Of a stretch of 64,000 nucleotides of DNA, positions 15,812-25,114 are shown one piece after another; the first letter of the stretch is position 1, and each line of letters starts with the position of its first letter. The notes beneath the pieces are model-generated. The model was not told the origin of the DNA, did no database searches, and saw only the letters and a list, made by a program, of their open reading frames with translations. This stretch comes from CAVQAH01 sp963784195 (GTDB lineage Bacteria > Acidobacteriota > Vicinamibacteria > Vicinamibacterales > 2-12-FULL-66-21): positions 124,001 to 188,000 of the forward strand of contig CAWARA010000015.1 of assembly GCA_963784195.1 (NCBI GenBank), read 5' to 3'. Position numbers and translations under genes: made by a program.

Positions 15812-16789
15812 CTACTTCACGCCTTTTTGACACAAACATCTGGCCAGAGCCGTGGAACTGTTCCGTTGTCGGATAGCATCGGCTTGCCGGAACGTCCAAG
15901 ACACACCAGACGTCAGCGAGTATTTCATGCCGTGGCTGTTGCGAGCCGTTAGCGTAGTGACAACCGAGGCGAAAACATCAACGGAGTCTCGGACCGTCAC
16001 CGAAATACCTCCACCTCCGCTCAGTCCGTGCTCGCGGGCAATCCGGTCATGATTGAAATACTGGTCCCACGGAAGGGTTGCCCTGGATTGTGTGGTGATG
16101 TCGATGCCATTGTGGCCGTAGCGGCCGGAGACGAGGCCCAGGAGCCGGACAGATGGCGTCAGAAAGTACCCGACCTCAATCTGTCCTTCACTATGGCGGG
16201 GCCGGAACCCGACGACGCGCTCGCCGACGCCGAACCCATATCTACCTTGCACGAACACACCTCGTTCCGCGAACACACGCGCAACAGCCACACCTGCAAG
16301 GAGCTCGTTGGTGGCGCGGCCCGGGGAAGCATGGGCGAAAAAGTCGTAACCGTTGCTCGGCGTCACGCTCCCGATGAACGGCGTGACGATGACTGCGCGC
16401 TCGATAAGGTTGTATCGCACGCCAAGCCTGAAATCCTGGGTCGTTGTATGCCACGAGCCGTCGTCGAGGGCTACCATCTGATTGCTCTGCAGTCGGTGGG
16501 GATTGGTGCCGCGGTAACGCGTTGCGACGAACGGCAGACTGGCGCTGATGGCCAGCCGATCGCTCAGACCATACGTGAAGTCGACCAGGACTGTGTTCGA
16601 ATCGATATGACCGCGGTCCAAAGCGATTGCCGGAAGGTAGTGCTTCGTGGAGAGCGCATTCGTGAAGAGCACTGCCATGCTCGCTTCGCCTTTGGCGGGG
16701 ACAACCGCCTGCGCCGAGGGTGTCTCGGCGGCCAGCAGCACCGAGAGTAGCGCTGCGCTCCCGCCCATCCGGATAGCCTTGAGCCGCAT
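15812..16789 (-). CDS. Secreted outer-membrane beta-barrel protein, function unknown
   Basis: The 325-residue product begins with a signal peptide (MRLKAIRMGGSAALLSVLLA... cut near SAQA). The rest is rich in alternating hydrophobic strands ending in aromatic residues, such as LVDFTYGLSDRLAISASLPF, FRLGVRYNLI and FVQGRYGFGVG. This pattern fits a transporter-like or structural outer-membrane barrel. It follows the CGDK-protein gene by 21 bases on the same strand, so the two are probably co-transcribed. The final ~20 residues (TALARCLCQKGVK) are less barrel-like. No ligand can be assigned from sequence. Confidence 0.6.
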   Translation of the reverse strand: MRLKAIRMGGSAALLSVLLAAETPSAQAVVPAKGEASMAVLFTNALSTKHYLPAIALDRGHIDSNTVLVDFTYGLSDRLAISASLPFVATRYRGTNPHRLQSNQMVALDDGSWHTTTQDFRLGVRYNLIERAVIVTPFIGSVTPSNGYDFFAHASPGRATNELLAGVAVARVFAERGVFVQGRYGFGVGERVVGFRPRHSEGQIEVGYFLTPSVRLLGLVSGRYGHNGIDITTQSRATLPWDQYFNHDRIAREHGLSGGGGISVTVRDSVDVFASVVTTLTARNSHGMKYSLTSGVSWTFRQADAIRQRNSSTALARCLCQKGVK

Positions 16790-16810
16790 GCTGGTCTCCT
16801 TCAGCGCCGG

Positions 16811-17329
16811 TTACTTCCGCGTACGCCGCTCAACGACGGTTTTCATCAGATGATCGACCAGGACGAGGTACTGCTTCGGCTTGTCGGATGGCCGAATACT
16901 TCCACCGAATTCTGCTTGAAGCGCTTCGCGCGTTTCCTTCGTCTGGTTATCCAAAAGTGGCACGACGGTCCCTCTTGAGGGCAGCGCCGCCATCCGTGGC
17001 TTGAGGCGTGACGCCTCCGCGGCTTCTGTCAGCAGGAGATCCACTCCGGCGTCACCCAGCGCGTTGTCGAGTGCACTCACATCTCGAACGACCGTCACCT
17101 GGTGTCCGGCGTCGGTCAGGTACTTCTGCATCTTGTCTACGCCAGCGAGAGCGGCGCGTGGCGTTCGCGGGAGGTAGATCACGATAGCCCCGGGGTTGAG
17201 GCTCGCGTACGCCTTGCTGAATTTCATGCCCCGCCCGACCATCAGGAACTTGTCGCCACACGCGTGGACGTCACCCCATGCAGCGAGCACGACGAGTGCA
17301 ATAGACGAGAGGCCGAGTCCTTTACGCAT
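16811..17329 (-). CDS. Secreted CGDK-motif protein, function unknown
   Basis: The 172-residue protein has an N-terminal signal sequence (GLGLSSIALVVLAAWGDVHA) followed at once by CGDKFLMVGRG. It contains an IVIYLPRTPRA strand, a helix (KMQKYLTDAGHQVTVV) and a VDLLLTEAAEA segment, resembling an alpha/beta receiver-like fold. The mature protein begins at or near the cysteine, so it may be a lipoprotein, though the lipobox (VHAC) is atypical. It lies between the Ser/Thr kinase gene (93 bases upstream) and the barrel gene (21 bases downstream), suggesting one transcription unit. I do not recognise a named family. Confidence 0.6.
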   Translation of the reverse strand: MRKGLGLSSIALVVLAAWGDVHACGDKFLMVGRGMKFSKAYASLNPGAIVIYLPRTPRAALAGVDKMQKYLTDAGHQVTVVRDVSALDNALGDAGVDLLLTEAAEASRLKPRMAALPSRGTVVPLLDNQTKETREALQAEFGGSIRPSDKPKQYLVLVDHLMKTVVERRTRK

Positions 17330-17422
17330 GAACGTCCTCCATCGACTGTCGCGCCAGCGGCGACCATTCTGAATCGCCGCCGCCTGAGAGTCCCGAGATC
17401 GGCCTGAGATTCTTCTGATTTC

Positions 17423-20155
17423 TCACTGTCTGTTCCCCCACAGCCTGGCCAGGATTCCATCCAGCCGCCCCTCACGCTGCGGCAGGCCTTCGAACATCCA
17501 GATGTCAGATCGTGCTCGCGCGATAGAAGTTAGGAATCCGGTCTTGCCAATCGGGCTCAATCCCCGAATTGGCTGATTCGCAGGTGGGATGATGCCGAGA
17601 TCCGGATTGATGACTCGCTCCGTTCCAGTCACAGGATCGAGGGCGACGAGCATGAAGTGTCGTCGCCTTTCCGACTCCCTGAGGCCATAAATCTGGGTAC
17701 CGTCGCTATTCCAGCTCGTTGCAAGCCAGGCTTCGTCGCTGATTGTGCGTGACGTTGCGCCATCTGGCGAGACCAATACAAGCCCTTCTGCTGACGCACA
17801 CAGAATCCACCGTCCATCGGGCGACCACGCGGGTCGAGAATACGGCTCGATGTCCCTGTAAATGACTTTCGGGATGCCCGCGCCGACCACGGCCGTGGCG
17901 AGGGCCCATTTGCCCTCGGGGGTTACCGTAAACGCGATCTGAGTGCCGTCTGGAGACCACGTCGGCGCATCTTGGTAGCCTAGTCCTGGCGCCATGGCGG
18001 TTGCCGGCCCGCCGCCGGAGACCGTTGAGATCCAGATCTGGTATCCGCTCTTGTCTCCGAGGCGCTGATAGGCGAGTCGGAGCCCGTCGGACGAGAAGGC
18101 GAGCGAGCCAAGAGCCCGAGTCGGATCTTCTTTGAACTGCGTGTCATCCACAAGCGACCGCTCAAAGCTTCCGTCCAGCGTCCTGAGTATGATTTCCAGC
18201 GCGCCGGTGCGGTCCGAAACGAATGCGAACTGCGAGGCCTGCGGCGACCAGGCCGCGTCCAATTCGCTTCTGGATGTTGCCAGCAGTTCTCTCAGCGGCA
18301 AGCCATTCAGCGGAATCTCGAACAGATCGAAATCGACGGACTCTGACGTGAAGGCGACCCGCGATCCGTCGCGCGCGACGGTGGGAGCGTTCTCGCTGCC
18401 GAGCGTTGTGGTCAGCTGTTCGAGTGTGTCGTTCAGGACGTCTGCGATCCACAAGTGCCTCGATGTCGACGAAGATCGTTCGTCGGCCACGGCAATGACG
18501 ACGTGACGGCTATCTGGCACCCAGTCGAACGCGACCCCCGCGAGCCCACGGCCGCCGAGCGACTTCAGCACCTCGTAGGGCTCACCATCGGGCCAGGGCG
18601 CGATCCAGAGCCGCGATTCCGAGAGTCCGTTCTCGGGCGTCCAATACGTCCACGCGAGCAGCTTGGTGCCGTCGGGAGAGAAACTGAACGCACCACCGTT
18701 GAAGAGTCCATCGGAAAAAGGTCCGCGGACATACCGCCGTAGGTCGGCCTGAGGTGAAGCCAACGATGTGAACCAGAGCGATTGTCCGATCAGTCCCTCC
18801 TCCGATTCGCGTGAGAAGACCAGGCTCTTGCCATCCGGCGAGATCGTGGTCCGGCTTGCGTTCGGGACGACCAGGACTGGCGAGCCGCCGGTTGGCGCGA
18901 TGGAATACAGACCCTCTCGCTCACCGGCCAGAGAGTGGTAGTAGATGCGCGAGCCGTCGGGTGCCCAAAACGGATCGTTGCAGTCGAACCGTGATGCCGT
19001 GACCCTCCCGGGCAGTGTGGACGACAGACTTCGCGTGAAGACCTGAAGCACACCATCGACCTGGGCGACGTACGCCAGCGTTTTACCATCCGGCGACCAC
19101 GATGGTGCGCCCTGGTAGCTCGTGTACGTCACGACGGGCGTGGGCGTGGGTCGTCGCTGCACGACGTTGGCGCCGCTCGCCACGAAAGCGAAACTTACGG
19201 CGAGGAGAGCCAGCGCGGCGATCGCCAAATAACCACTGATCCGGCGAGTATTTGCGTCACCTGACGTCCGAGCGTCGCCTGTCCGTGCAACCTCGGCGAG
19301 TCGCTCACGCAGTACGGCGAGATCCCGGGCGAGGTCGGCAGTCGATGCATACCGCTCGTCTGGATCCTTCGCGAGGCAGCGGTCGATAATCCATCGTAGG
19401 GCCGCCGGGACGTTCGGGCTGCGCTCCGCGATAGGAGGCGGCTCCTCTTCCACGATGGCCGTGAGCGTTTCGGCAGCTGTGGCGCGCCGCAGGGGATGAA
19501 TGCCGGTTGCAAGTTCGTAGAGCATCAGGCCGAACGCGAACTGATCTGATCGAAAATCGCCCGGCGCGCCACGAGCCTGTTCGGGACTCATGTATGGGGC
19601 CGTGCCGGCCATGCCCACCGTTTCAGCCTGCGAATCAGTCATTACGCCAAGCGGCGGCGCTGGCTGACGCAGAAATTGAGCGAGGCCAAAGTCGACGATC
19701 TTCACGCGACCGTCCCGCGCCACCATCACGTTCTCCGGCTTCAGATCAAGATGCGCGAGCCCACGAGCATGCGCTGCCGCGAGGCCGGCACCAATCTGAA
19801 CCACCAGGTCCATCACGCGCTTGAGCGGCACCACTCCACGGTCGATCTCGTCGCGGAGCCGACGGCCATCGACCAGTTCCGCTACGAGGTAAGGAGTCGC
19901 CCCCTGCACACCGAAGTCGTAGACGGTGAGAATGTTCGGGTGTGCGAGCGACCCGGCAGCGCGCGCCTCTTCAAGGAGACGCAACTGACGAGCGGGATCG
20001 GCGGCGGTGGCTCCTGGCAGCAGCTTCAGAGCGACGTCACGTTTGAGTCGGACATCGGTCGCGCGGTAGACCGCGCCCATCCCGCCCGCACCCAGGAGTG
20101 CGACGATCTCGTAAGGGCCGAACCGCGTTCCTGCGGACGGTTGCACGATCCTCAT
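17423..20155 (-). CDS. Ser/Thr protein kinase with C-terminal WD40-like (PD40) beta-propeller
   Basis: The 910-residue product has an N-terminal kinase domain: glycine loop GAGGMGAVY, lysine in VALKLL, catalytic loop HLDLKPEN, DFG in VDFGLA, and a SPEQ activation-segment end. A proline-rich juxtamembrane stretch, one transmembrane helix (YLAIAALALLAVSFAFVASG) and PD40 repeats (SWSPDGKTLAYV, FSPDGTKLLAW, WSPDGTQIAFTV) follow, so the propeller should face the periplasm as a possible sensor. The usual catalytic-loop arginine is leucine (HLD for HRD), which marks a non-RD kinase. ATG 20,155 is preferred to a TTG 24 codons upstream because of the preceding GAGG. It probably leads an operon with the two genes that follow. 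Confidence 0.85.
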   Translation of the reverse strand: MRIVQPSAGTRFGPYEIVALLGAGGMGAVYRATDVRLKRDVALKLLPGATAADPARQLRLLEEARAAGSLAHPNILTVYDFGVQGATPYLVAELVDGRRLRDEIDRGVVPLKRVMDLVVQIGAGLAAAHARGLAHLDLKPENVMVARDGRVKIVDFGLAQFLRQPAPPLGVMTDSQAETVGMAGTAPYMSPEQARGAPGDFRSDQFAFGLMLYELATGIHPLRRATAAETLTAIVEEEPPPIAERSPNVPAALRWIIDRCLAKDPDERYASTADLARDLAVLRERLAEVARTGDARTSGDANTRRISGYLAIAALALLAVSFAFVASGANVVQRRPTPTPVVTYTSYQGAPSWSPDGKTLAYVAQVDGVLQVFTRSLSSTLPGRVTASRFDCNDPFWAPDGSRIYYHSLAGEREGLYSIAPTGGSPVLVVPNASRTTISPDGKSLVFSRESEEGLIGQSLWFTSLASPQADLRRYVRGPFSDGLFNGGAFSFSPDGTKLLAWTYWTPENGLSESRLWIAPWPDGEPYEVLKSLGGRGLAGVAFDWVPDSRHVVIAVADERSSSTSRHLWIADVLNDTLEQLTTTLGSENAPTVARDGSRVAFTSESVDFDLFEIPLNGLPLRELLATSRSELDAAWSPQASQFAFVSDRTGALEIILRTLDGSFERSLVDDTQFKEDPTRALGSLAFSSDGLRLAYQRLGDKSGYQIWISTVSGGGPATAMAPGLGYQDAPTWSPDGTQIAFTVTPEGKWALATAVVGAGIPKVIYRDIEPYSRPAWSPDGRWILCASAEGLVLVSPDGATSRTISDEAWLATSWNSDGTQIYGLRESERRRHFMLVALDPVTGTERVINPDLGIIPPANQPIRGLSPIGKTGFLTSIARARSDIWMFEGLPQREGRLDGILARLWGNRQ

Positions 20156-20354
20156 GCCTCGTTTCTCGTGTGGGTGCTCAGACACTAGCCCCGCTCCAGT
20201 AAGGCTGTCAAACGGCGACCTGTTCAACCCGGATGTGAATCTTCAGGAAACTGACAGGTATCTCTCGGGACTTCGAACGCCGTGTTGCCGCAGTGTAGGC
20301 GAGTCCGCGGGGCTGAGACCGAATCTTCCTCAGCGAATCGCGGCAGGAGGTCGT

Positions 20355-21605
20355 ATGCGGAAACTACTCTTTCTCACCCTGGTGCTGATGGTACCCGTTC
20401 GGCCGGTGTTTGCACAGAACGCGGAACTCGTGATCGAATGGAATCGACTGCTCCAACTTACCGTCTTCATCCCTGGACAGCAGCCACCCACCGTAGGCGC
20501 CCAACGCAGTTACGCCATGATGCACGTCGCGATGTTCGACGCGGCGAATGCCATTGCTGACACGTATGTTCCTTACCATACGCTCGTGAAGGCCTCCCAT
20601 GGGGCGTCCAGCGAGGCGGCGGTCGCGCAGGCGGCTCACGACGTCCTCGTGGCGCTCTACCCGTCGCAACAGTCTGTTTACGATGAGTCACTTGCCGCCG
20701 ACCTGGCGGAGATACCATCCGGTCTGGCGCGACAGGGAGCGCTCGTCGGAGCCGCCGTCGCGCAGCAGATCCTGGCGTTGCGGACTGGTGACGGATGGGA
20801 CACTCTTCCACCGGTGTATGTGCTCCCGTCCACGCCAGGCAATTGGCAGCCAACGCCGCCGGCACTTGGCGCCGCGACGTTCACGCACATGGCGAGCGTT
20901 ACGCCCTTTGCGGTCGTCGCCCCCACACACTTCCTCCCGCCGCCGCCGCCGGTCCTGACCAGCGCGCGATACGCCGCCGATTTCGACGAGGCGAAGACGA
21001 TCGGATCGGTCAATAGCGCGCTGCGTACTCCGGATCAAACCCTGGTGGCCAGGCTGTTTGCATCGGTCGGCACACGAACCGGTAGCCTCAATGTCTGGAA
21101 CAATGTCGCACGCGACGCAGCACGAACCAAAGGTCTCGATCTGCTCGAGACCGCGCGGCTGTTCGCGCTGGTGAATGTGACATTTCACGACGCGCTCCAG
21201 ACATCATTCGTCAGCAAGTTCATCTACGGGCTCTGGCGACCCGTCACGGCGATTCGTCGCGCGGACGAGGATGGGAATGCTCTCACCATCGCCGACGCCA
21301 GCTGGACTCCGCTGTTGAACACGCCGCCGTATCCGACGTACGCCGGAAACGCAGCCTGCCTGAGCGCGGCGTCCGCCCGAGTGCTGAGCCGGTTTTTCGA
21401 GACGAATGACGTGCCATTCGAGGTGTTCTGGGAAGGCACCCCCGGGTTCATCCGCTCGTATCCCGGATTCCGACAGTTGGCCAACGAACACGCACGAAGT
21501 CGCATTTACGGCGGCATCCATTTCACCTTCGACACCGAGGCCAGTCAGGCCGTGTGCACTGAGCTCGCCGACTACGTCTTCGAGCATGTCTTGCGACCCA
21601 GGTAG
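20355..21605 (+). CDS. Vanadium-dependent haloperoxidase/PAP2-like protein, secreted
   Basis: The 416-residue product has a signal peptide (LLFLTLVLMVPVRPVFA, cut before QNAE) and the fold of PAP2-type vanadium haloperoxidases. The first phosphate/vanadate motif is KFIYGLWRPVTAIRR (near residues 287-301). The second, normally P-x-GH, reads YPTYAGNAACL, with asparagine where the catalytic histidine is expected. The third motif, ARSRIYGGIHFTFD, keeps arginine and histidine. The change may alter or abolish oxidation chemistry, or mark a subfamily. AGGAGG (20,345-20,350) precedes the ATG, so the in-frame extension to 20,154 is rejected. A decayed relative lies at 25,115-26,473. Confidence 0.75.
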   Translation: MRKLLFLTLVLMVPVRPVFAQNAELVIEWNRLLQLTVFIPGQQPPTVGAQRSYAMMHVAMFDAANAIADTYVPYHTLVKASHGASSEAAVAQAAHDVLVALYPSQQSVYDESLAADLAEIPSGLARQGALVGAAVAQQILALRTGDGWDTLPPVYVLPSTPGNWQPTPPALGAATFTHMASVTPFAVVAPTHFLPPPPPVLTSARYAADFDEAKTIGSVNSALRTPDQTLVARLFASVGTRTGSLNVWNNVARDAARTKGLDLLETARLFALVNVTFHDALQTSFVSKFIYGLWRPVTAIRRADEDGNALTIADASWTPLLNTPPYPTYAGNAACLSAASARVLSRFFETNDVPFEVFWEGTPGFIRSYPGFRQLANEHARSRIYGGIHFTFDTEASQAVCTELADYVFEHVLRPR

Positions 21606-21767
21606 CAGAAGGGAGAAACGCCGCCATGTTCAGAAGAGAAGGCCTGCACCGAACTGCTCTTCTCCCCTGTCCGCAAACGTCACGGTTTCAGGGACTGATA
21701 GTCGCCAAGGCAGGACTAGGCGCATCGACGGCGTTGAAATCAAGGAGCAGCGCGCCGCGGATGTGGT

Positions 21768-22353
<586 letters not shown>

Positions 22354-22363
22354 CTGCATACTT

Positions 22364-22402
22364 GCCGTAGTTCGTGGTCCGTGGCTCGTTGCTCGAAGCT
22401 CG
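22364..22402. repeat. Phased heptamer repeat after the rpoC-tail copy
   Basis: Variants of GTAGTTC/GTGGTCC/GTGGCTC match the tract after rpoC at 14,938. A short palindrome, GTCCGGCTTCAGCCGGAC (22,415-22,432), follows it. Confidence 0.6.
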
Positions 22403-22438
22403 GCTTGATGTAGTGTCCGGCTTCAGCCGGACCAGCGA

Positions 22439-22472
22439 GGGCGACGGTCGAGAGATCGTCGCCCCTTTTTTG
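22439..22472 (+). terminator. Second copy of the rpoC terminator
   Basis: GGGCGACGGTC (22,439-22,449) and GATCGTCGCCC (22,454-22,464) pair around GAGA, followed by CTTTTTTG. Sequence and spacing match the rpoC terminator at 14,991, with compensating differences in the arms, and it lies 86 bases after the copied stop codon. Confidence 0.9.
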
Positions 22473-22757
22473 TTTTCCGTCGGGGTGGGGCTGGGCTTGC
22501 TCGCCCTAGCATGCCGGCCAGCGCCCATCTTTCTGAGCCCTGAGTGTTGATGATCACGATACTGCTGCCGTGAGAACCTGAGACGGAACTCGTCGGTCTC
22601 GCAGAACGTAGTTGCGACCGCCACGCGGAAGGACTGGCTCGGCGTCAGGGGGCTGCGCGAAGCGGGCCCCCCAGTTTGGATTCAGCGCCACAAAGACGAG
22701 GAAGCGTGAGGCGAGTGCCCGAAAAAGACCGGGACGCCTACACATGTGGAGCCGTCG

Positions 22758-24134
22758 TCACCGGCGCAGGAGCCAATTCTGGTTCTCGCCGCCATGACAC
22801 TGCCACTGAATGATGGAAGCGCCATCGTCTAGCGATCCGCCGTTCACATCCAGGCACTTGCCGCTGTGCCGCGAGACAATCCGCGAGTAGCCGTCGCCAG
22901 CGACCTCGAGACGCCACTGCTGGTTGTCGCCGCCATGACACTGCCACTGAATGATGGAAGCGCCATCGTCTAGCGATCCGCCGTTCACATCCAGGCACTT
23001 GCCGCTGTGCCGCGAAACAATCCGCGAGTAGCCGTCGCCAGCGACCTCGAGACGCCACTGCTGGTTGTCGCCGCCATGACACTGCCACTGAATAATCGAA
23101 GCGCCATCGTCTAGCGATCCGCCGTTCACATCCAGGCACTTTTGACTGTGACTCGCGACGAGCGCGTCGAAGCCGGACGTGGAGCCGGACGTGGAGGGAC
23201 GCCAAGCCGGGCTGTGAGCATCCCAGATGAGCACGCCCGATTCACTGCTGTCTCTAGTCACATAGTGAATGGCGCTCGGGCACTCGCGACAGGCGGACGA
23301 GCCAAAAGCGATACTCATTCCGTCTGGGGACCAGCTGGGTCGCGCGAAGCCGCCCGCAACCGCGATCGATCGCAGTCCCGATCCGTCGGCGTTCACGAGA
23401 GCTACCGTACTGTCCGGAAAGCAGAAGAAGAAGGCAGGGACACAGCTCGTGAAGGCAATTGTGCCGCCATCGGGGGACCATGTAGGCTGCCAGTAGAAGG
23501 TCGCTGCCCCCTTCTGCAAGAATGGGCTACGCAGCAGCAGCCTCAGGTCTGACCCGTCCGCATTCATGACGTAGAGCTCAGAAAGGAAGTCGAATGCGCT
23601 CCAATCGCTCACAAACGCGATTCTGCTTCCATCTGGAGACCACGCAGGATATCCGTTGAATCCCCTATCGAACCCGAGATGCGTCGGATTCCACCAATCC
23701 TCGTCAACGCGCATCACATGAATCCCGAAGTGACCGTCACGCACGCTCGAAAAGGCAATTCTCGTCCCGTCCGGCGACCACGCAGGCGAGCTGGAGCGGC
23801 CGTCATTGGTGCGGCGAACGACGTTTGATCCGTCGGCGTTCATTACATAGATGTCGGTTGTGGGCTGACCAAAGATGTCCGTTTCGCCCTGATTACGCAC
23901 AAACGCGATTCTCGCCCCATCGGGGGCCCACGTCGGCTCGCTGTTCACGCCGTCGCTGGTCAACTGCACCAGCCCGGTTCCATCGGATCTAACCCGGAAG
24001 ATCTGACTGTCACGTACGAACGCCAGCTCAGACACATTGGCGATCTGGCCCGAGGCGGTAGACAGCACTACGACAAACGCGAGGCTCGCCGACACGATCA
24101 GCCGGTGCACATGCGCGGTGGGAAAAAACATCAC
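22758..24134 (-). CDS. Secreted PD40/TolB-like beta-propeller with three C-terminal ricin-type lectin repeats
   Basis: The 458-residue protein has a signal peptide (LIVSASLAFVVVLSTASG) and then PD40/TolB-like blades (TWAPDGARIAFVR, AWSPDGTRIAFS, AWSPDGSRIAFVS, SWSPDGMSIAFG). The C-terminus has three near-identical 47-residue units containing KCLDVNGGSLDDGASIIQWQ and NQQW, the QxW hallmark of ricin B lectin beta-trefoils, which bind galactose-type sugars. The DNA repeats with a 141-base period over 22,795-23,140 and is almost unchanged, so the expansion is recent or homogenised. The protein is likely extracellular or surface-bound, perhaps binding polysaccharide. It is monocistronic on the minus strand. 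Confidence 0.75.
   Translation of the reverse strand: MMFFPTAHVHRLIVSASLAFVVVLSTASGQIANVSELAFVRDSQIFRVRSDGTGLVQLTSDGVNSEPTWAPDGARIAFVRNQGETDIFGQPTTDIYVMNADGSNVVRRTNDGRSSSPAWSPDGTRIAFSSVRDGHFGIHVMRVDEDWWNPTHLGFDRGFNGYPAWSPDGSRIAFVSDWSAFDFLSELYVMNADGSDLRLLLRSPFLQKGAATFYWQPTWSPDGGTIAFTSCVPAFFFCFPDSTVALVNADGSGLRSIAVAGGFARPSWSPDGMSIAFGSSACRECPSAIHYVTRDSSESGVLIWDAHSPAWRPSTSGSTSGFDALVASHSQKCLDVNGGSLDDGASIIQWQCHGGDNQQWRLEVAGDGYSRIVSRHSGKCLDVNGGSLDDGASIIQWQCHGGDNQQWRLEVAGDGYSRIVSRHSGKCLDVNGGSLDDGASIIQWQCHGGENQNWLLRR
22795..23140 (-). repeat. 141-bp tandem repeat encoding ricin-lectin units
   Basis: Nearly identical units begin around 22,795, 22,936 and 23,077. Differences are limited to a few positions, such as GAATGATGG versus GAATAATCG and GAGACAATC versus GAAACAATC. 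Confidence 0.85.
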
Positions 24135-24183
24135 GGCCTCCTTCGCGGGACGTCAGACGAGAGGAAACACTCGATTGCAGCTA

Positions 24184-24228
24184 CTCCTGGAAACTCCCCT
24201 GGCCCAGAGACCCGGACACGGTCTGCCT
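24184..24228. repeat. Recurrent leader repeat, copy 1
   Basis: On the minus strand it reads GTGTCCGGGTCTCTGGGCC then GTTTCCAGGA, about 50 bases ahead of the PD40/lectin gene. Related copies precede two other minus-strand genes (24,995 and 26,747). Confidence 0.6.
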
Positions 24229-24245
24229 TCACCGGCGCGTGAAGT

Positions 24246-24977
24246 TCAGGTGCAGGTCGCCTGGGCCGCATCCGGCGGAGTTTGATGCCGGGATACCGTT
24301 GCCGTACCAAACGCCTCCGGTCCCTGACGCCTCAATCCGTCCGCTACCTGCGGAGCCGGTGGCGCTGGCCATGGATCTGCCAGCAAGTAGCCATCCGGAA
24401 GGACCTCCCAGATTTCGCTGCCCCTCCACTCGTCCTCGGGCGTCATGGTCACCGACACGGTGACGTTTCCCTCGCGCGTCATGAGGAACTGGTGACAGAC
24501 TCCGCCCGGCGGCAGTCGGCGATCCGAGCACCCGTAGCCGATCCTTGGGCCGTCCCGCAAGAACGTGGCGTCGTAGAGTTTCACGGCGTAACTGCCTCCG
24601 AGGTCGTGGATGTCCGCCGTGTAGGTCCGGCGCTTCGCGTAATCAGGAACCGCCCCGCATCTTTGACCCGAACCCGAGCCGGCAACAATCTCGAGCGTAT
24701 AGCGCCCGACGATTGGATCCGCCGGGAAAAAGGGCGCCGCTGCCGGCGTCGGGAGAAAGACCACGTTGGCTGGATCAACCGGCAGCGATGGAGGTGACGG
24801 CGGTGGCGTCGGTGTCGACGGCGAAGGCGGTGGCGTTGGCGTTGGCATTGGTGTCGGCGGCTCGCTGCACGCTGACACCAGTGCGACGATCAGGACAGCG
24901 ACCGGCCACGAGGCGCCGGTGGATCGGTGAAACTTCACGACTCCATCCCGTGGCAAGACCATGGTTCTCTGGCTCAT
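24246..24977 (-). CDS. Lipoprotein with proline/threonine-rich linker, function unknown
   Basis: The 243-residue product starts MSQRTMVLPRDG and has a lipoprotein signal (ASWPVAVLIVALVSAC) whose VSAC lipobox places the mature protein in a membrane as a lipoprotein. A PTPxPxP-type linker of about 30 residues follows. The C-terminal ~170 residues form a beta-rich domain (VGRYTLEIVAGSG, YTADIHDLGGSYAVKLYDA, GNVTVSVTMTPEDEW). An AGGAGG-type site (near 24,990) precedes the ATG, so the much longer open frame upstream is rejected. The downstream end of the gene reads toward the PD40/lectin gene. No family is recognised. Confidence 0.65.
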   Translation of the reverse strand: MSQRTMVLPRDGVVKFHRSTGASWPVAVLIVALVSACSEPPTPMPTPTPPPSPSTPTPPPSPPSLPVDPANVVFLPTPAAAPFFPADPIVGRYTLEIVAGSGSGQRCGAVPDYAKRRTYTADIHDLGGSYAVKLYDATFLRDGPRIGYGCSDRRLPPGGVCHQFLMTREGNVTVSVTMTPEDEWRGSEIWEVLPDGYLLADPWPAPPAPQVADGLRRQGPEAFGTATVSRHQTPPDAAQATCT

Positions 24978-24994
24978 CTCTTGACAGTTCCTCC

Positions 24995-25046
24995 TGATCC
25001 CGGAAACGCCCCGCCCAGAGACCCGGACACCTGCCCTGCCGTGGGG
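24995..25046. repeat. Recurrent leader repeat, copy 2
   Basis: It carries the minus-strand motif GTGTCCGGGTCTCTGGGCG followed by GTTTCCGGGA, then a ribosome-binding site and the lipoprotein start. Similarity to copy 3 extends further upstream, through a TAGAATC/TAGAATT stretch and on to a CGTCA motif. Confidence 0.65.
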
Positions 25047-25114
25047 AGTAGAATCAGCCTGACCATCCATGCCGCGCGCAGCACGCGAGTATGCCTGACG
25101 GGATACCAGCGTGC

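Noticed and set aside
22554..22745. Possible minus-strand gene remnant (RGGRNYVL region)
   Set aside because: A few residues look protein-like, but no domain or start can be supported.
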